From the NCBI GenBank assembly GCA_026075535.2, contig AP026547.1, positions 7,068,001 through 7,132,000 on the forward strand: a stretch of 64,000 bases of DNA, written 5' to 3'. Positions 35,501 to 44,585 of this stretch are shown here, in pieces. The DNA comes from Tricholoma matsutake (taxonomy: Eukaryota; Basidiomycota; Agaricomycetes; Agaricales; Tricholomataceae). Position 1 is the stretch's first letter. Each line of letters begins with the position of its first letter. The notes under the pieces were generated by a model that saw nothing but the letters and a program-made list of their open reading frames with translations, did no database searches and was not told the origin of the DNA. A program made the position numbers and the translations under genes.

Positions 35501-35754
35501 CCCACAGGCAAGGTATTCGAACCGAGGATATCTGATCAGTTGACACTTTTTATATATCATCATATTGCTAGCAGCTATCTGCCACACCGGAGAGTCCATA
35601 AAGGAGTGTGGTAATTCAACGAGTGACAATGTAAGGAGGTATGGGTATACATATATCCAGTCCATACCTCGGCACATCAGTACATAGGTATGAAAAAAGA
35701 TGGAGCTGGACGAGGTGCCCGTCATCTAGGTGCCCCCCTTCCATTAGACCAACC
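35440..35754 (-). repeat. tRNA-derived SINE candidate, copy A, with an internal insertion
   Basis: Read on the minus strand it starts GGTTGGTCTAATGGAAG (A-box-like, 35754-35738), continues GGGGGGCACCTAGATGACGG and AGCTCC, and after about 170 bp of unrelated DNA resumes CCTCGGTTCGAATACC (B-box-like, 35512-35525). Copy B at 37600-37745 lacks the extra DNA, so the 170 bp look inserted. Confidence 0.45.
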
Positions 35755-35998
35755 GGTTTTCTTTAACTTTCTAGTTCAATCTGAATACAACATCAAACAA
35801 AACTAGGAATACCACCATGACCAACAAGAGTCTGCGCTCTCCGACTTACCCTGTACTACCTTGCCACTTGTGAGTTGTTTTTATTCTACCTTAACCCCTA
35901 CCATTTCTCCACTGCTCTAACTAACCACCCTCCATACTTCCAACCTCTTAAGCACAGCTTCAATCTTCCCTCCCCATCTCTAACCACAACCATCACCT
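35755..35998. promoter_or_regulatory. Region upstream of the small three-exon gene
   Basis: Pyrimidine-rich tracts (35930-35995, 'cttccctccccatctctaacc') precede the ATG at 35999, as is common just upstream of fungal start codons. No TATA box stands out. Confidence 0.3.
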
Positions 35999-36358
35999 AT
36001 GGCGCATCAGATTTCTGGAACGCCAATTGTTGAACACCCTCAGCCCTTCAGAGTAAGCATTTTATTCCATTTTTACTTTATCTAATCGTTGGCTCTTCAC
36101 AGCATGGCCATCGGGTCGAGGTGTATAGAAACCATCAATGGTGCAAAGCCACATTTTGTAGATATGATTACCAGATTCTACCAAGGTTGAAGAAACAAGG
36201 CGAGCGGAAGGAACGAGTGGTAAGCCTCTATAATATTCCATTGGCTTTTTCTGACCGTTCTTTTGAAGCAAATCTGCATTGGAGGCCTCGTCGTATTCAA
36301 CGACAATGGGGAGGATGTGTTGTATGCATTGTCGGATATAGTGAGGTTCGGCTGGTGA
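35999..36358 (+). CDS. Small 86-aa protein, three exons, intact
   Basis: I do not recognise this protein. Exon 1 (35999-36052) encodes MAHQISGTPIVEHPQPFR. A 50-nt intron (36053-36102, gtaagc...tctaat...cacag) precedes exon 2 (36103-36219: HGHRVEVYRNHQWCKATF, then RYDYQILPRLKKQGERKERV). A 49-nt intron (36220-36268, gtaagc...ctgac...gaag) precedes exon 3 (36269-36358: QICIGGLVVFNDNGEDVLYA, then LSDIVRFGW and TGA). Every junction is phase 0 and no stop interrupts the frame. The product is basic in the middle and could be a small beta-barrel (Tudor/SH3-like) fold, but that is a guess. It stands alone between mobile-element relics. Confidence 0.5.
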
Positions 36359-36600
36359 GCATCACATTTCATTTGGTACCCTCAGCATTGATTGTCTAAT
36401 GCTGGGCCCCACATATAGATAGAAATTTGTACTTTTGATTGTGAACCGAAAGCTAAAAAGCCTGACTGTAGTTAATTGGAATCCATTGAATTGGGGCATA
36501 AGACAGTGCTATCGAGTGCTCAGTGAGTCATATAGCCCGGTGTTCTTCATCAGTGTGCCCTCTAAGTAATGCACATCAGAATGGATATTACTGCTGCATT

Positions 36601-36808
36601 TGATGCGACGCAGGATGTTAGGGACTGGACTATTAGGTGTGTTTATGAATTTTGCGTTTCAATGTGTTTCCTTATCATTTTATACCTATTCTTTGTCAAT
36701 GCTTTGATGCAACGCAGGATGTTAGGGACTGGGCTATTAGGTGTGTTTATGAATTTTGTGTTTTAATGCGTTTCTTTATCATTTTATACCTATTCTGCAT
36801 CGATGCTA
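36601..36808. repeat. 104-bp direct tandem duplication
   Basis: 'tgatgc-acgcaggatgttagggactgg' starts at 36601 and again at 36705, with the following sequence through 'tatacctattct' also repeated. A few differences separate the copies. Confidence 0.85.
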
Positions 36809-37590
36809 CTACTTATTGATCACACTGCCAGATCTGCTTTCATAAGAAGAAGATCAAGCCTTCAAATGAAACTCACTCCCACCCATAGCCATGGCTGACG
36901 ACGCGAATGACCCATCTTGAGTCGGATTTGGCACGTGAAACTTTTCATTGCAAGCTCAGAATAACCTGATAACTTGGCTTGGATGTGGAGTTTGTCAGAC
37001 ACAGAGGTGATATTGCAGGGAACAGCCTGGGTGGTGTCGGTCCAACACCGGTATGCTTGTGATTCTGCCTTGCCAAAGTTTTCTTTATCAAACTTGACTT
37101 TCATAGCAAAGTTCCTCGTACCCGGCCTGGTTCTGTCGCTCCTTTGCCTCATTACGAGTTTCCAGACCGTAGTGCATTGCCAGGGAATGTGGGGTGGTGT
37201 GATGGCCCAGGTTGTCTCACATTTGAGTCATCCTGGACGTCACATGCACCATCATGACCTGCTTTACACTACAATACCCTGCAAGCTTGTTGTCCTTCAT
37301 TTGGATCCTGACAATCAATGCAGGAGTGGTGTGGGAATGCGGCAGTTGTTATGCTGAACGACATTGAGATGGGATGAGAAGGCTGGCCAGTGTACGCTAT
37401 CAGCGAAGGCCGCCCCAAGAGGATGTCCGCACAGGTGAGAACCCCTGCAATGATATCAAAGAAATCGAGTAGTTTGGGCTCGAGGCGATTGTTTTGCCCT
37501 AAAGGTACATTGTGTTAAATATCATCTCTTTTTTCTTTCTTTTGCAAAACAGGCCAGGAATGAATTCATGACGTTGGCCCATATTCAGGA
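36809..37590. other. Unidentified possible coding relic, minus strand
   Basis: Minus-strand frames at 37500-37330 (LLDFFDIIAGVLTCADILLG) and 37152-36862 (KVKFDKENFGKAESQAYRCW) look coding in composition but match no family I know, and stops separate them. The context (repeats on both sides) suggests a decayed mobile-element gene. Confidence 0.3.
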
Positions 37591-37599
37591 AGAATGAGA

Positions 37600-37745
37600 T
37601 GTAGCAGATAAAACTATTTCTTCCATCGCATTCAATTATCTCCTCCCCCCCTCTATCTCTGAGTCCTCCAATGGGCGGGGTATTCAAACTGAGGAGCTCG
37701 ACACGGCGTCTGTCATCTAGGCACCCCTTTCCATTACACCAACAA
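37600..37745 (-). repeat. tRNA-derived SINE candidate, copy B
   Basis: On the minus strand: GTTGGTGTAATGG (A-box-like, 37743-37731), GGGGTGCCTAGATGAC, then AGTTTGAATACC (B-box-like, 37690-37679), followed by 'cgcccattgg' and a tail shared with copy A ('gaggagat-ta-ttgaatgcga'). The A-to-B spacing of about 40 nt fits a tRNA-like RNA polymerase III promoter. Confidence 0.45.
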
Positions 37746-37792
37746 TGTGTATTGTCATTCCTCAAGACATACCAGAGATCATTACAAAATGA

Positions 37793-38300
37793 CAGATAAT
37801 ATCATTTCTTCCACCTGAACAACTCTCTGTTAGGATATACAAAAATCATATGTTGCAATTCTGTTAGCACAAGCGTCAGTTCCTGTATATCTCCTGCAAG
37901 TATCTGAGTATCTTATCAGCAAGTGGTAGCTGCCAGGAAGAATGGGATATAGAGGAAATGCCAGATAAAATCATTTCTTCCACTCGAATAATTGCATATT
38001 GGGATATACAAAAATCATACATTCCAATTCTGTTAGTCCAAATGTCAGTTCCTGAACATCTCCTGCAAGTATCTGAGTATCTTACCAGCAAGTGGTAGGA
38101 TCCAGGAAGAATGAGATATAGAGGAAATGGCAGATATAATCATTTCTTCCACTTGAACAATTGCATGTTGGGATATACAAAAATCATACATTCCAATTCT
38201 GGGAGTACAAGCATCAGTTCCTGAACATTTCCTGAAAGTATCTGAGTATCTGGTCAGCAAACTACAAACTCTAGGAAGGATGATAGCACATTTTAAGGTC
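37793..38300. repeat. 169-bp tandem satellite, three copies plus a diverged fourth
   Basis: 'cagata-aatcatttcttccac' starts at 37793, 37962 and 38131, a period of exactly 169 bp. A weaker version starts near 38340. Each unit also carries 'gggatatacaaaaatcata' and 'tcctgcaagtatctgagtatct'. Confidence 0.85.
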
Positions 38301-38409
38301 TGGATAATCTCTAGAAAGGATGTTGTTCCAAGGAAATGATAGCTAAAATCATTTCTTGTGCTTGAACAATTGTATGCTATGATATAACAATATCATACAG
38401 CACAATCCT

Positions 38410-39060
38410 GTTAAAGTGTCTGACCCCTCTTCATATTTGTTTGACCATCTTTTAAGGCCTGCCCAAATTTTATCTATTGATTGCGGAGTGTTAATTGTTG
38501 ATCAAATCTGTCTAGTCATACCAGATCCCTGTCATTCACTGCAATTCTGTCAGAAAAAGTGTCAGCGGCTGACCCATTGTCATCTGTGTTGGATGATGTT
38601 TTAAGGCTAGATAAAATCTTATCTACTGATGGCGGAGTGTTAATCATTGATCAAATCTGTCTAGTCATACCAGACCCCTGCCGATTTCCAGATGTCAGTC
38701 ATTGTGGAATTTACCAAATCAAATGTCAGTATATGGCTGAAAAGTGCCTGCTGTCTCATGAAATAGCACAATGTCTCATTATAGCTGCTAAGTCCCTTTT
38801 CTCTGATGATAGTGTTATATGGCCGCTGCATTGCTCCGCCTTCCACCTAGGCCAGATCCCTGACATTACCAAACTTCTAGGGTTTGAACAGCCAGCACTA
38901 CACTCCTCCCTATCCCCCTCCATTTGTCTGTCTTGGGATATCCACTCCATTGCCCTCAAATGGCACACTCACTCAATTCGTCTCGCTGGTCATATTTGGG
39001 GACAAGTTCAATGTGTTGCTGCCACCAGAGCTGGTCGCTGATTTCTGTATACTTTGCATT
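38410..39060 (+). pseudogene. Retroelement-like fragment containing a 149-bp duplication
   Basis: 'gcggagtgttaat--ttgatcaaatctgtctagtcatacc' occurs at 38483 and 38632 (149-bp period). Downstream, 38740-39030 reads HEIAQCLIIAAKSLFSDDSV, IWPLHCSAFHLGQIPDI and WHTHSIRLAGHIWGQVQ, which resembles a stretch seen in basidiomycete retroelement proteins. I am not sure of the family. Confidence 0.35.
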
Positions 39061-39243
39061 TACACATTGCACATCTTAGTGTATTTCACACTGCAGTGGT
39101 GGCAAGCTTTCCTCAACGAGGTTTTGATGCTACCCCACTAGTGCCCTTTACTTACTTACTTATTTTTATTTGCTTCTATTACTTGGTCTATCGAGGCTTA
39201 CTTTTTAGTTTGTCCTTAGCTACTTATGTAGCATAGGTAGATA

Positions 39244-39516
39244 TCAATATAGTAACATAGTAACACAGAGGTGAACATACTGAGCACACCAGCCTTGAAT
39301 GATGCAAGCAAGTAGTGCCTGCTCAGGATAATCTGCAATGTAAGGACCCAAGCCATGAATAACACATTGGAAATGACCATGAGCACATCTTGTCACCCGT
39401 GGTTGCAATATGTATGGCCAGAGGGATGAAAGGATATGTTTGAGTGAGTTTGAAAAAGTTGTCACTGGAATTTTCAAAAATTTGCATTGCCGGTATACTC
39501 TTGTCATTTCAATCAA
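39244..39516 (-). pseudogene. KDZ transposase fragment
   Basis: The minus strand encodes HGLGPYIADYPEQALLACII followed by QGWCAQYVHL, the segment that precedes the CPKC-type zinc-binding block in KDZ/Plavaka transposases. It is a short remnant distinct from the copies at 6.8-7.4 kb and 28.4-32.8 kb. Confidence 0.65.
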
Positions 39517-39589
39517 GAATATTTGGGGGGTCAGTCAGTCAGCTAGATCCAGTTCCCATCAAACTTAGATGTCAAACTGCCAAATGAAC

Positions 39590-40390
39590 ATGACAGAGTC
39601 CTATTTTGGTGAGATCCCAATGGGGCAGGAGAAGAACCATATCTGGGAGCATTTCCACCAAGACTCAATGAAGGTTAATTCAACATTCTATGGTGTACAA
39701 TGCCTTTACTGTACCAGGAACAGACTATGAATCCTTCAAGAGGAAGAGATAAAAGCTGTAGGAGATGGGTTGGTAGAGGCAGTTAGACCCACCAATATAC
39801 TCCTCATTGAAGGCAAGTTCTACCATAGTCAACTTCCACTTCAACCTCTGACTGTAATATAGCAAAGGAATTAGTAAAATGCATCACTGGCAGGATACCA
39901 GTTATGCAAAATCACCTCCTCAAATGTGATTATACCCCCAATGAAGTCAAAAAGAAGATACATGCTGACAAGGGTTTGCTAGATTCAGATGATCAGTCTG
40001 GTGATCAAGGTTCTTCTCAAGCCTTGTCCTCTCAGGGAACTGGAAAGCCCTCTTCAACAACTAGCACATCATGGAAGAAACAAAAAGTTTTCACAGTTGT
40101 TGCAGCAAAAGCCACTGCCCTTTCTCCTGCAATGCAAGTTGAGTTTGAAAATGAACTCTTGCATACATGTATTTCAGTGGGCTGGTCTTTCCATCCATGA
40201 TCCTGAAGTTTGCAAACTATCTAAATTGATTGCTCCCAGTGCAGTTGTACCTGACCACAAAAAGCTCTCAAATCCTATTCTCAATTGTGAGGTTGTGAGA
40301 ATTGAGGGTTCTCTGAAGGCAGCAGTACAGTGTCATGTGCCCACAGCTATCATTGATATCACTGGCCATACCATTTATGTAACAGTTCAA
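39590..40390 (+). pseudogene. hAT transposase N-terminal relic
   Basis: The plus strand reads IWEHFHQDSMK, STFYGVQCLYC, then CITGRIPVMQNHLLKCDYTP (BED-type zinc finger: C...C...H...C), a Ser-rich linker, and FENELLHTCISVGWSFHP, DPEVCKLSKLIAPSAVVPD and CEVVRIEGSLKAAVQ. This is the DNA-binding N-terminus and start of the core of hAT transposases. Stops and a frame change near 40190 inactivate it. The catalytic C-terminus is not here. Confidence 0.65.
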
Positions 40391-40678
40391 TGACTAGATA
40401 AATTCTGAGTGCCAGTGCCCAAAAATTTTGACGATGAAAAAACCTAAAGTCACATGCAATATTTTACCGGTAATTTACTAAGTAAATTACTGCCCAGAAA
40501 ATGGACCTTGCAAGGGGGCACCAGGATTGAAATGCCGGACTGGAACCTGGTTAGTTAGTCCAACCAGAGGCCATGAAAAAAAAAATGGACCTCTCCAGAA
40601 TAGGAGTCTTCTAAATGTACTCTTGTTGAACAGGAAAGCAAAAATATAATTGATTACAGCAGTGAAAACCAAAACAAT

Positions 40679-41070
40679 GTGGACAGTGAGGCAATTGATG
40701 CAAACTCAACCTTGCATCATACAGCCGCAACTGAGTTTCAAGCAGTTCCCAAAGAATCCAGGCAGTCGAAGTGCAAGAGAACTCTGCAACATCTAGGAGA
40801 CGCCATGAATGGGTGTCTTTGCAGATCAGTCCTCAATAGTACAATGGATGGTGTACTAAACTGCAAACAAGCCAGTTGCGAGACTCAGTGGGTAAGCATA
40901 GCTTGACACTTGATCTGAGTTCTCAGTGATTGATAACTCACTCTATGTCCAGTATCATCTTCAGTGCGTGGAACTTGAGCAAGAACCATGAAATTGGGTG
41001 TGCATGGCTTGTGAAGCTTCTGGGCAGGGACAAGGGGGGAAACGGTCATGAAGATGATGTCATATTGCTA
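40679..41070 (+). pseudogene. PHD-finger-like fragment
   Basis: LNCKQASCETQW, an intron (gtaagc...gtccag, about 40891-40951), then YHLQCVELEQEP, a TGA at 40989-40991, and NWVCMACEAS. Spacing of Cys/His (C-x4-C...H-x2-C...C-x2-C) fits a PHD or related treble-clef finger. The TGA lies where Arg is usual before NWVC. It is probably cargo or tail of another decayed element. Confidence 0.45.
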
Positions 41071-41629
41071 AATATAGACATGTTCCTGATTATGTAAGTT
41101 AGTTAGTCCACCGAAAATGTCCTTAGCAAAAAAATCAACCCCAGGTCTATTTTTTTGATCCCGGTGCCCCCTTGGGACCTTGTAAACAACTTGTGAATTA
41201 CTAATTTACCAGGCCAGAATATTTTACGCAACCCTAGGGCTAGCGTCCTGTAGGTCACGTGTTGTCATTACATACATAAGCGGCAAATATATTGTCAATC
41301 GTGTTCTTAGAACATTTTTCCAAAAATATTTTTTGGGATATACCTAAGTTTTGAGACCAAATTTTTGGAAAGAAAAAGCATAGAGTTAAAGGACTACATC
41401 CTCTCTAGCATCCCTAGTTGCCGAATTGCAAAAAAGTGTCATGGTGTGGATGTTATTGAGCTCGTCGTTGAACACGATTTTGCTTACATAAGGTAGCCTA
41501 CCTCGATAGTACCAGGTCACGTGCCACCATTCTGAGCACGCCTCGGAGTGCTCCATTGCAGAGTGCTCACCATTCTTTTTTAGACTCGACTGAAATATCT
41601 AGAGCTCTACACGGAACTGATCATATGCA
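41071..41629. promoter_or_regulatory. Transition from repeats to conserved genes; TMA46 promoter
   Basis: No gene. AT-rich to about 41400, then the 5' region of the TMA46-like gene. This marks the edge of the repeat-rich half of the window. Confidence 0.4.
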
Positions 41630-43090
41630 ATGCCGCCGAAAAAACAACCGCAGGCTTCGTCCTCCAAAGTCAAGGACGACAAGGTATGGCGGCTCGAAAC
41701 CTGGTGCCAGCTCTACAGCGACTAACAAAAGGGAATTCAGACATTTGGGCTGAAAAATGTTCGTCTCATCCCTCAATTTTATCCGGTTTCAGTCGATATC
41801 GTCACCCCCTTGCTCAGAAAAATAAATCAGCCAAAGTGAAGCAACAGGTTGCCCAACTACAAGCACAAGCTGCTGCAACGGGGAAATCCCGCGCGACAGT
41901 GGAGAAGGAGAAGGAGAAGGCTATGCGGGAAAAGGCCAAGGCGGAAGAGGAAAAGCGTAAGAAGGAGGAGGCTGCGTTGTTGAAGCCCGTCTTGACCCAA
42001 AAAGTTCCGTTTGGTGTCGATCCGAAGACGGTGTTGTGTGTGTATTTCAAGGCGGGTCATTGTGAGAAAGGGACCAAGTGTAAGTTCAGCCATGATCTGG
42101 AGGTGGCACGGAAAGTGGAGAAGAAGAATTTATATGAGGATAGCCGGGAAGAGAAACTTGCGGGTGAGTGTGGTGGAATTCTCGGTTTTGGATTGTATTC
42201 GCTTATGGATGGGCCCAGATACAATGGATAATTGGGACGAGGAGAAGTTGCGCAATGTTGTTTTGTCTAAAGCAGGGAACCCGAGGACAACGACTGATGT
42301 CTGTATTTCCTTCTGCGTCGTTCGTGCCTGTCGTATTAATCGGCGAGACGATATAGATTGTATGCAAGCACTTCATCCAGGCCATCGAAACACAAAAGTA
42401 GGCGTTCATTTTTGGTCTCCATTTGTAACTACATTCTTTCCACTGACAGATTTGGATGGTTCTGGGAATGTCCAAACGGCGACCAGTGTCAATATCGACA
42501 CGCCCTACCACCAGGTTTCGTCCTTAAGTCACAGAAGAAAGCGTTGGAAGACGCCGAAAAGGCAAACCAAATCAGTCTAGAAGAATTCTTGGAAGTCGAG
42601 GTATGCAGAACAACCTTTGGCTTCCAGCCATTGTGGTTAAATCACCCTGTATTTTAGCGACATAAACTCGGTCCTAACCTGACACCTGTATCGCCCGAGT
42701 CATTTGCGAAGTGGAAACGGACAAGGATGGATAAGAAGGAGGCTGAGCAGGAAGCACTGCGTAAAGCCAAAGAAACTCAGAGCACTGCTGGCAAGAGTTC
42801 TGGAATGAGTGGTAGAGACCTGGTATGTTATAATCTTGCTCGCGATCGCTGCTGTTCAACTTGGCTGTCATCTCCAGTTCCAATACAACCCCGAATGGTT
42901 CGAAGACGAGGATGAGGGCGATGGAACGGACGATTGGGATATAAGCAAGTATAGACGGGAGAAGGAGGAGGCAGATTTAGCTGAGGAGGAATTGAGAATA
43001 GCTCGATTAAGTGTCAGGGACGGCCTTCACGAAGGAGATGCCGAAGGCAGCGGTGGTGGACAAGGGCTTCACGACGATATTGTGTCATGA
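41630..43090 (+). CDS. TMA46: TMA46/ZC3H15-like CCCH protein (DRG-family regulator)
   Basis: DFRP1-type proteins bind and stabilise the translational GTPase DRG1/Rbg1 on ribosomes. Eight exons give a 355-residue protein: 41630-41683, 41741-41758, 41818-42163, 42219-42298, 42357-42397, 42450-42600, 42658-42822 and 42878-43090. Visible parts are the Lys-rich start [24 protein letters not shown], an Ala/Lys/Glu coiled coil, the first CCCH finger [19 protein letters not shown], a second finger (CKHF...[11 protein letters not shown]), [12 protein letters not shown] and the acidic C-terminal [13 protein letters not shown] [14 protein letters not shown] that contacts DRG in the family. Exon 2 is only 18 nt. 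All splice sites are GT-AG and the spliced length is a multiple of three. It ends 61 bp from the convergent CWC2 gene. Confidence 0.9.
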
Positions 43091-43151
43091 ACTGATGTTG
43101 ACGAGGAGTGGTATCCTATTAGTCAAAATGATCATAAGGATAAATTTACAA

Positions 43152-44434
43152 CTAGTCCTCTTCATCACTACCATAATCTGCAAGACCCAGCCCAGAGGTA
43201 AGGGGTGGAGGAGCCATTCTGGGCTGGCCAGCTCCATTCCGTTTTCTGATTTCTGCGAAGTACTTGAGGCCCTCGAGAGTGTCTGCGCTCAGAAGCCCCG
43301 TTGGCTGTGGAGGAACCTCAGGAGGCTGAGGTGATGGACTATCATCGACGTCTATCCGTCTCCGCTTTGCTCCAGGTTCATCTTCTTGCTCGCCATCGGC
43401 TTCCAGTACCTCAAGCCCATCCTCCTCCAACACGTCCCCGTCTTCCAAAGCCCGAACAGCTCTCATAGCATCGACGATCCGGGGATCCATTCTGGCCTTT
43501 ATTGCTTCCTGACCCATGTCCTCCAGCCTTCTCTTCTCCGCCACCTTCTGTACTGGGTTTGGGTCTTCCGTTGCCCACCGAACGTTAAGAATTTCATCAT
43601 TGTCTAACGACTGACACGCCATTGATTCTTTGGCGAATTGAGCATGTAGTTCCGACTTGTACGTCACAAAGGCCACACTGCGGTATTGCAGAACTCTCAC
43701 TGCGAGCCCTGACGGAGAGTCCTCTTCTATTGAGAAAATGGTGTCAGTGTGCCGGTATGCACAAGAAATCGGATTGAAAGATAGGCACTTTTTTCGATCG
43801 TACCCCATTCCCTGAAGTGCCGGATGACTACTTCTTCTGTCTCGTCCCCCGTCCCAGTCTCTTTAATCCGCCCAATGTAGAGAGTACGGTTCTGACGGTT
43901 GAAACTTCCAACACCACCCATGTCGTCACGATAGTCCGCGAATTTGTCTCGGGCAAAACAGTCTTTGGAACTGTCAGGCAGGGCGGTTGAAGGATCTGGG
44001 AGCTGGTGGAGATACTCGCATTCCCATCCGTAGGGACAACAACCACGGGCGAAGAAAAGACAGCAATATTTCATGCCCGTTGTGTTGGCTCGCGTTAGTC
44101 CCGAGTCGCGCTTGATATTACATCGAGTCTGTGATTTTACTTTGCTGCAAAAGAGTAAGCAAAAAAGCGCCATAAGATGTTGGTCAAGATCTCACTTGGA
44201 GTAACTATCCTCACGATCACCACCCGCCCATTTATTGTACCAGATGTCTGTATAAAAGGTTAATGCTTGTTTAAGTTAGAAGTACTGATACGCACTGTAT
44301 TCTTTTCCCGTTTGCGGGGTCTCCGTTTTCACAACATCCCCGGGCTTGACCTGTTTCCTTGCTGGTTTTAGCTTTTTAGTTTTCTTGGGTGCTTCGACAG
44401 GTGGAGTTTCGGTTTCGGTTGCGTTCATGGACAT
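43152..44434 (-). CDS. CWC2: Pre-mRNA-splicing factor CWC2
   Basis: Cwc2 (RBM22 in animals) is part of the Prp19-related complex and contacts U6 snRNA in the active spliceosome. Four exons (44434-44296, 44247-44196, 44144-43789, 43699-43152) give 364 residues. I see a Lys/Pro-rich start, the Torus-type opening NIWYNKWAGGDRED, CNIKRDSGLTRANTTG, the CCCH finger region CCLFFARGCCPYGWECEYLH, CFARDKFADYRDDMGGVGSF, then an RRM (NRTLYIGRI as RNP2, RSVAFVTYK as RNP1) and ILNVRWATEDPNP. An acidic region and a C-terminal NYGSDEED-like end follow. I chose the first of two nearby ATGs (44434; the other is 44428). The 89-nt third intron ends 'ctcgcag', which restores EKMRVLQYRS. Confidence 0.93.
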
Positions 44435-44585
44435 AGTTGGAAAGCAAGTGTTTGTTTGCTCTTGTGTATCCTCTCTGGGCCTCTCGTGGGGGACGACGAT
44501 AACGACTGCCAACTCATAAAGGCAGCCGTGTTTAGGCTCGTGAAGCGCATCTTTGTTCTTGACAGGAAGTTGACACCTCTTCTTC
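44435..44585. promoter_or_regulatory. Shared 151-bp promoter of CWC2 and NPR3
   Basis: The start codons of the two divergent genes are only 151 bp apart, so both promoters must lie here or overlap the 5' coding ends. No TATA box is seen. Confidence 0.6.
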
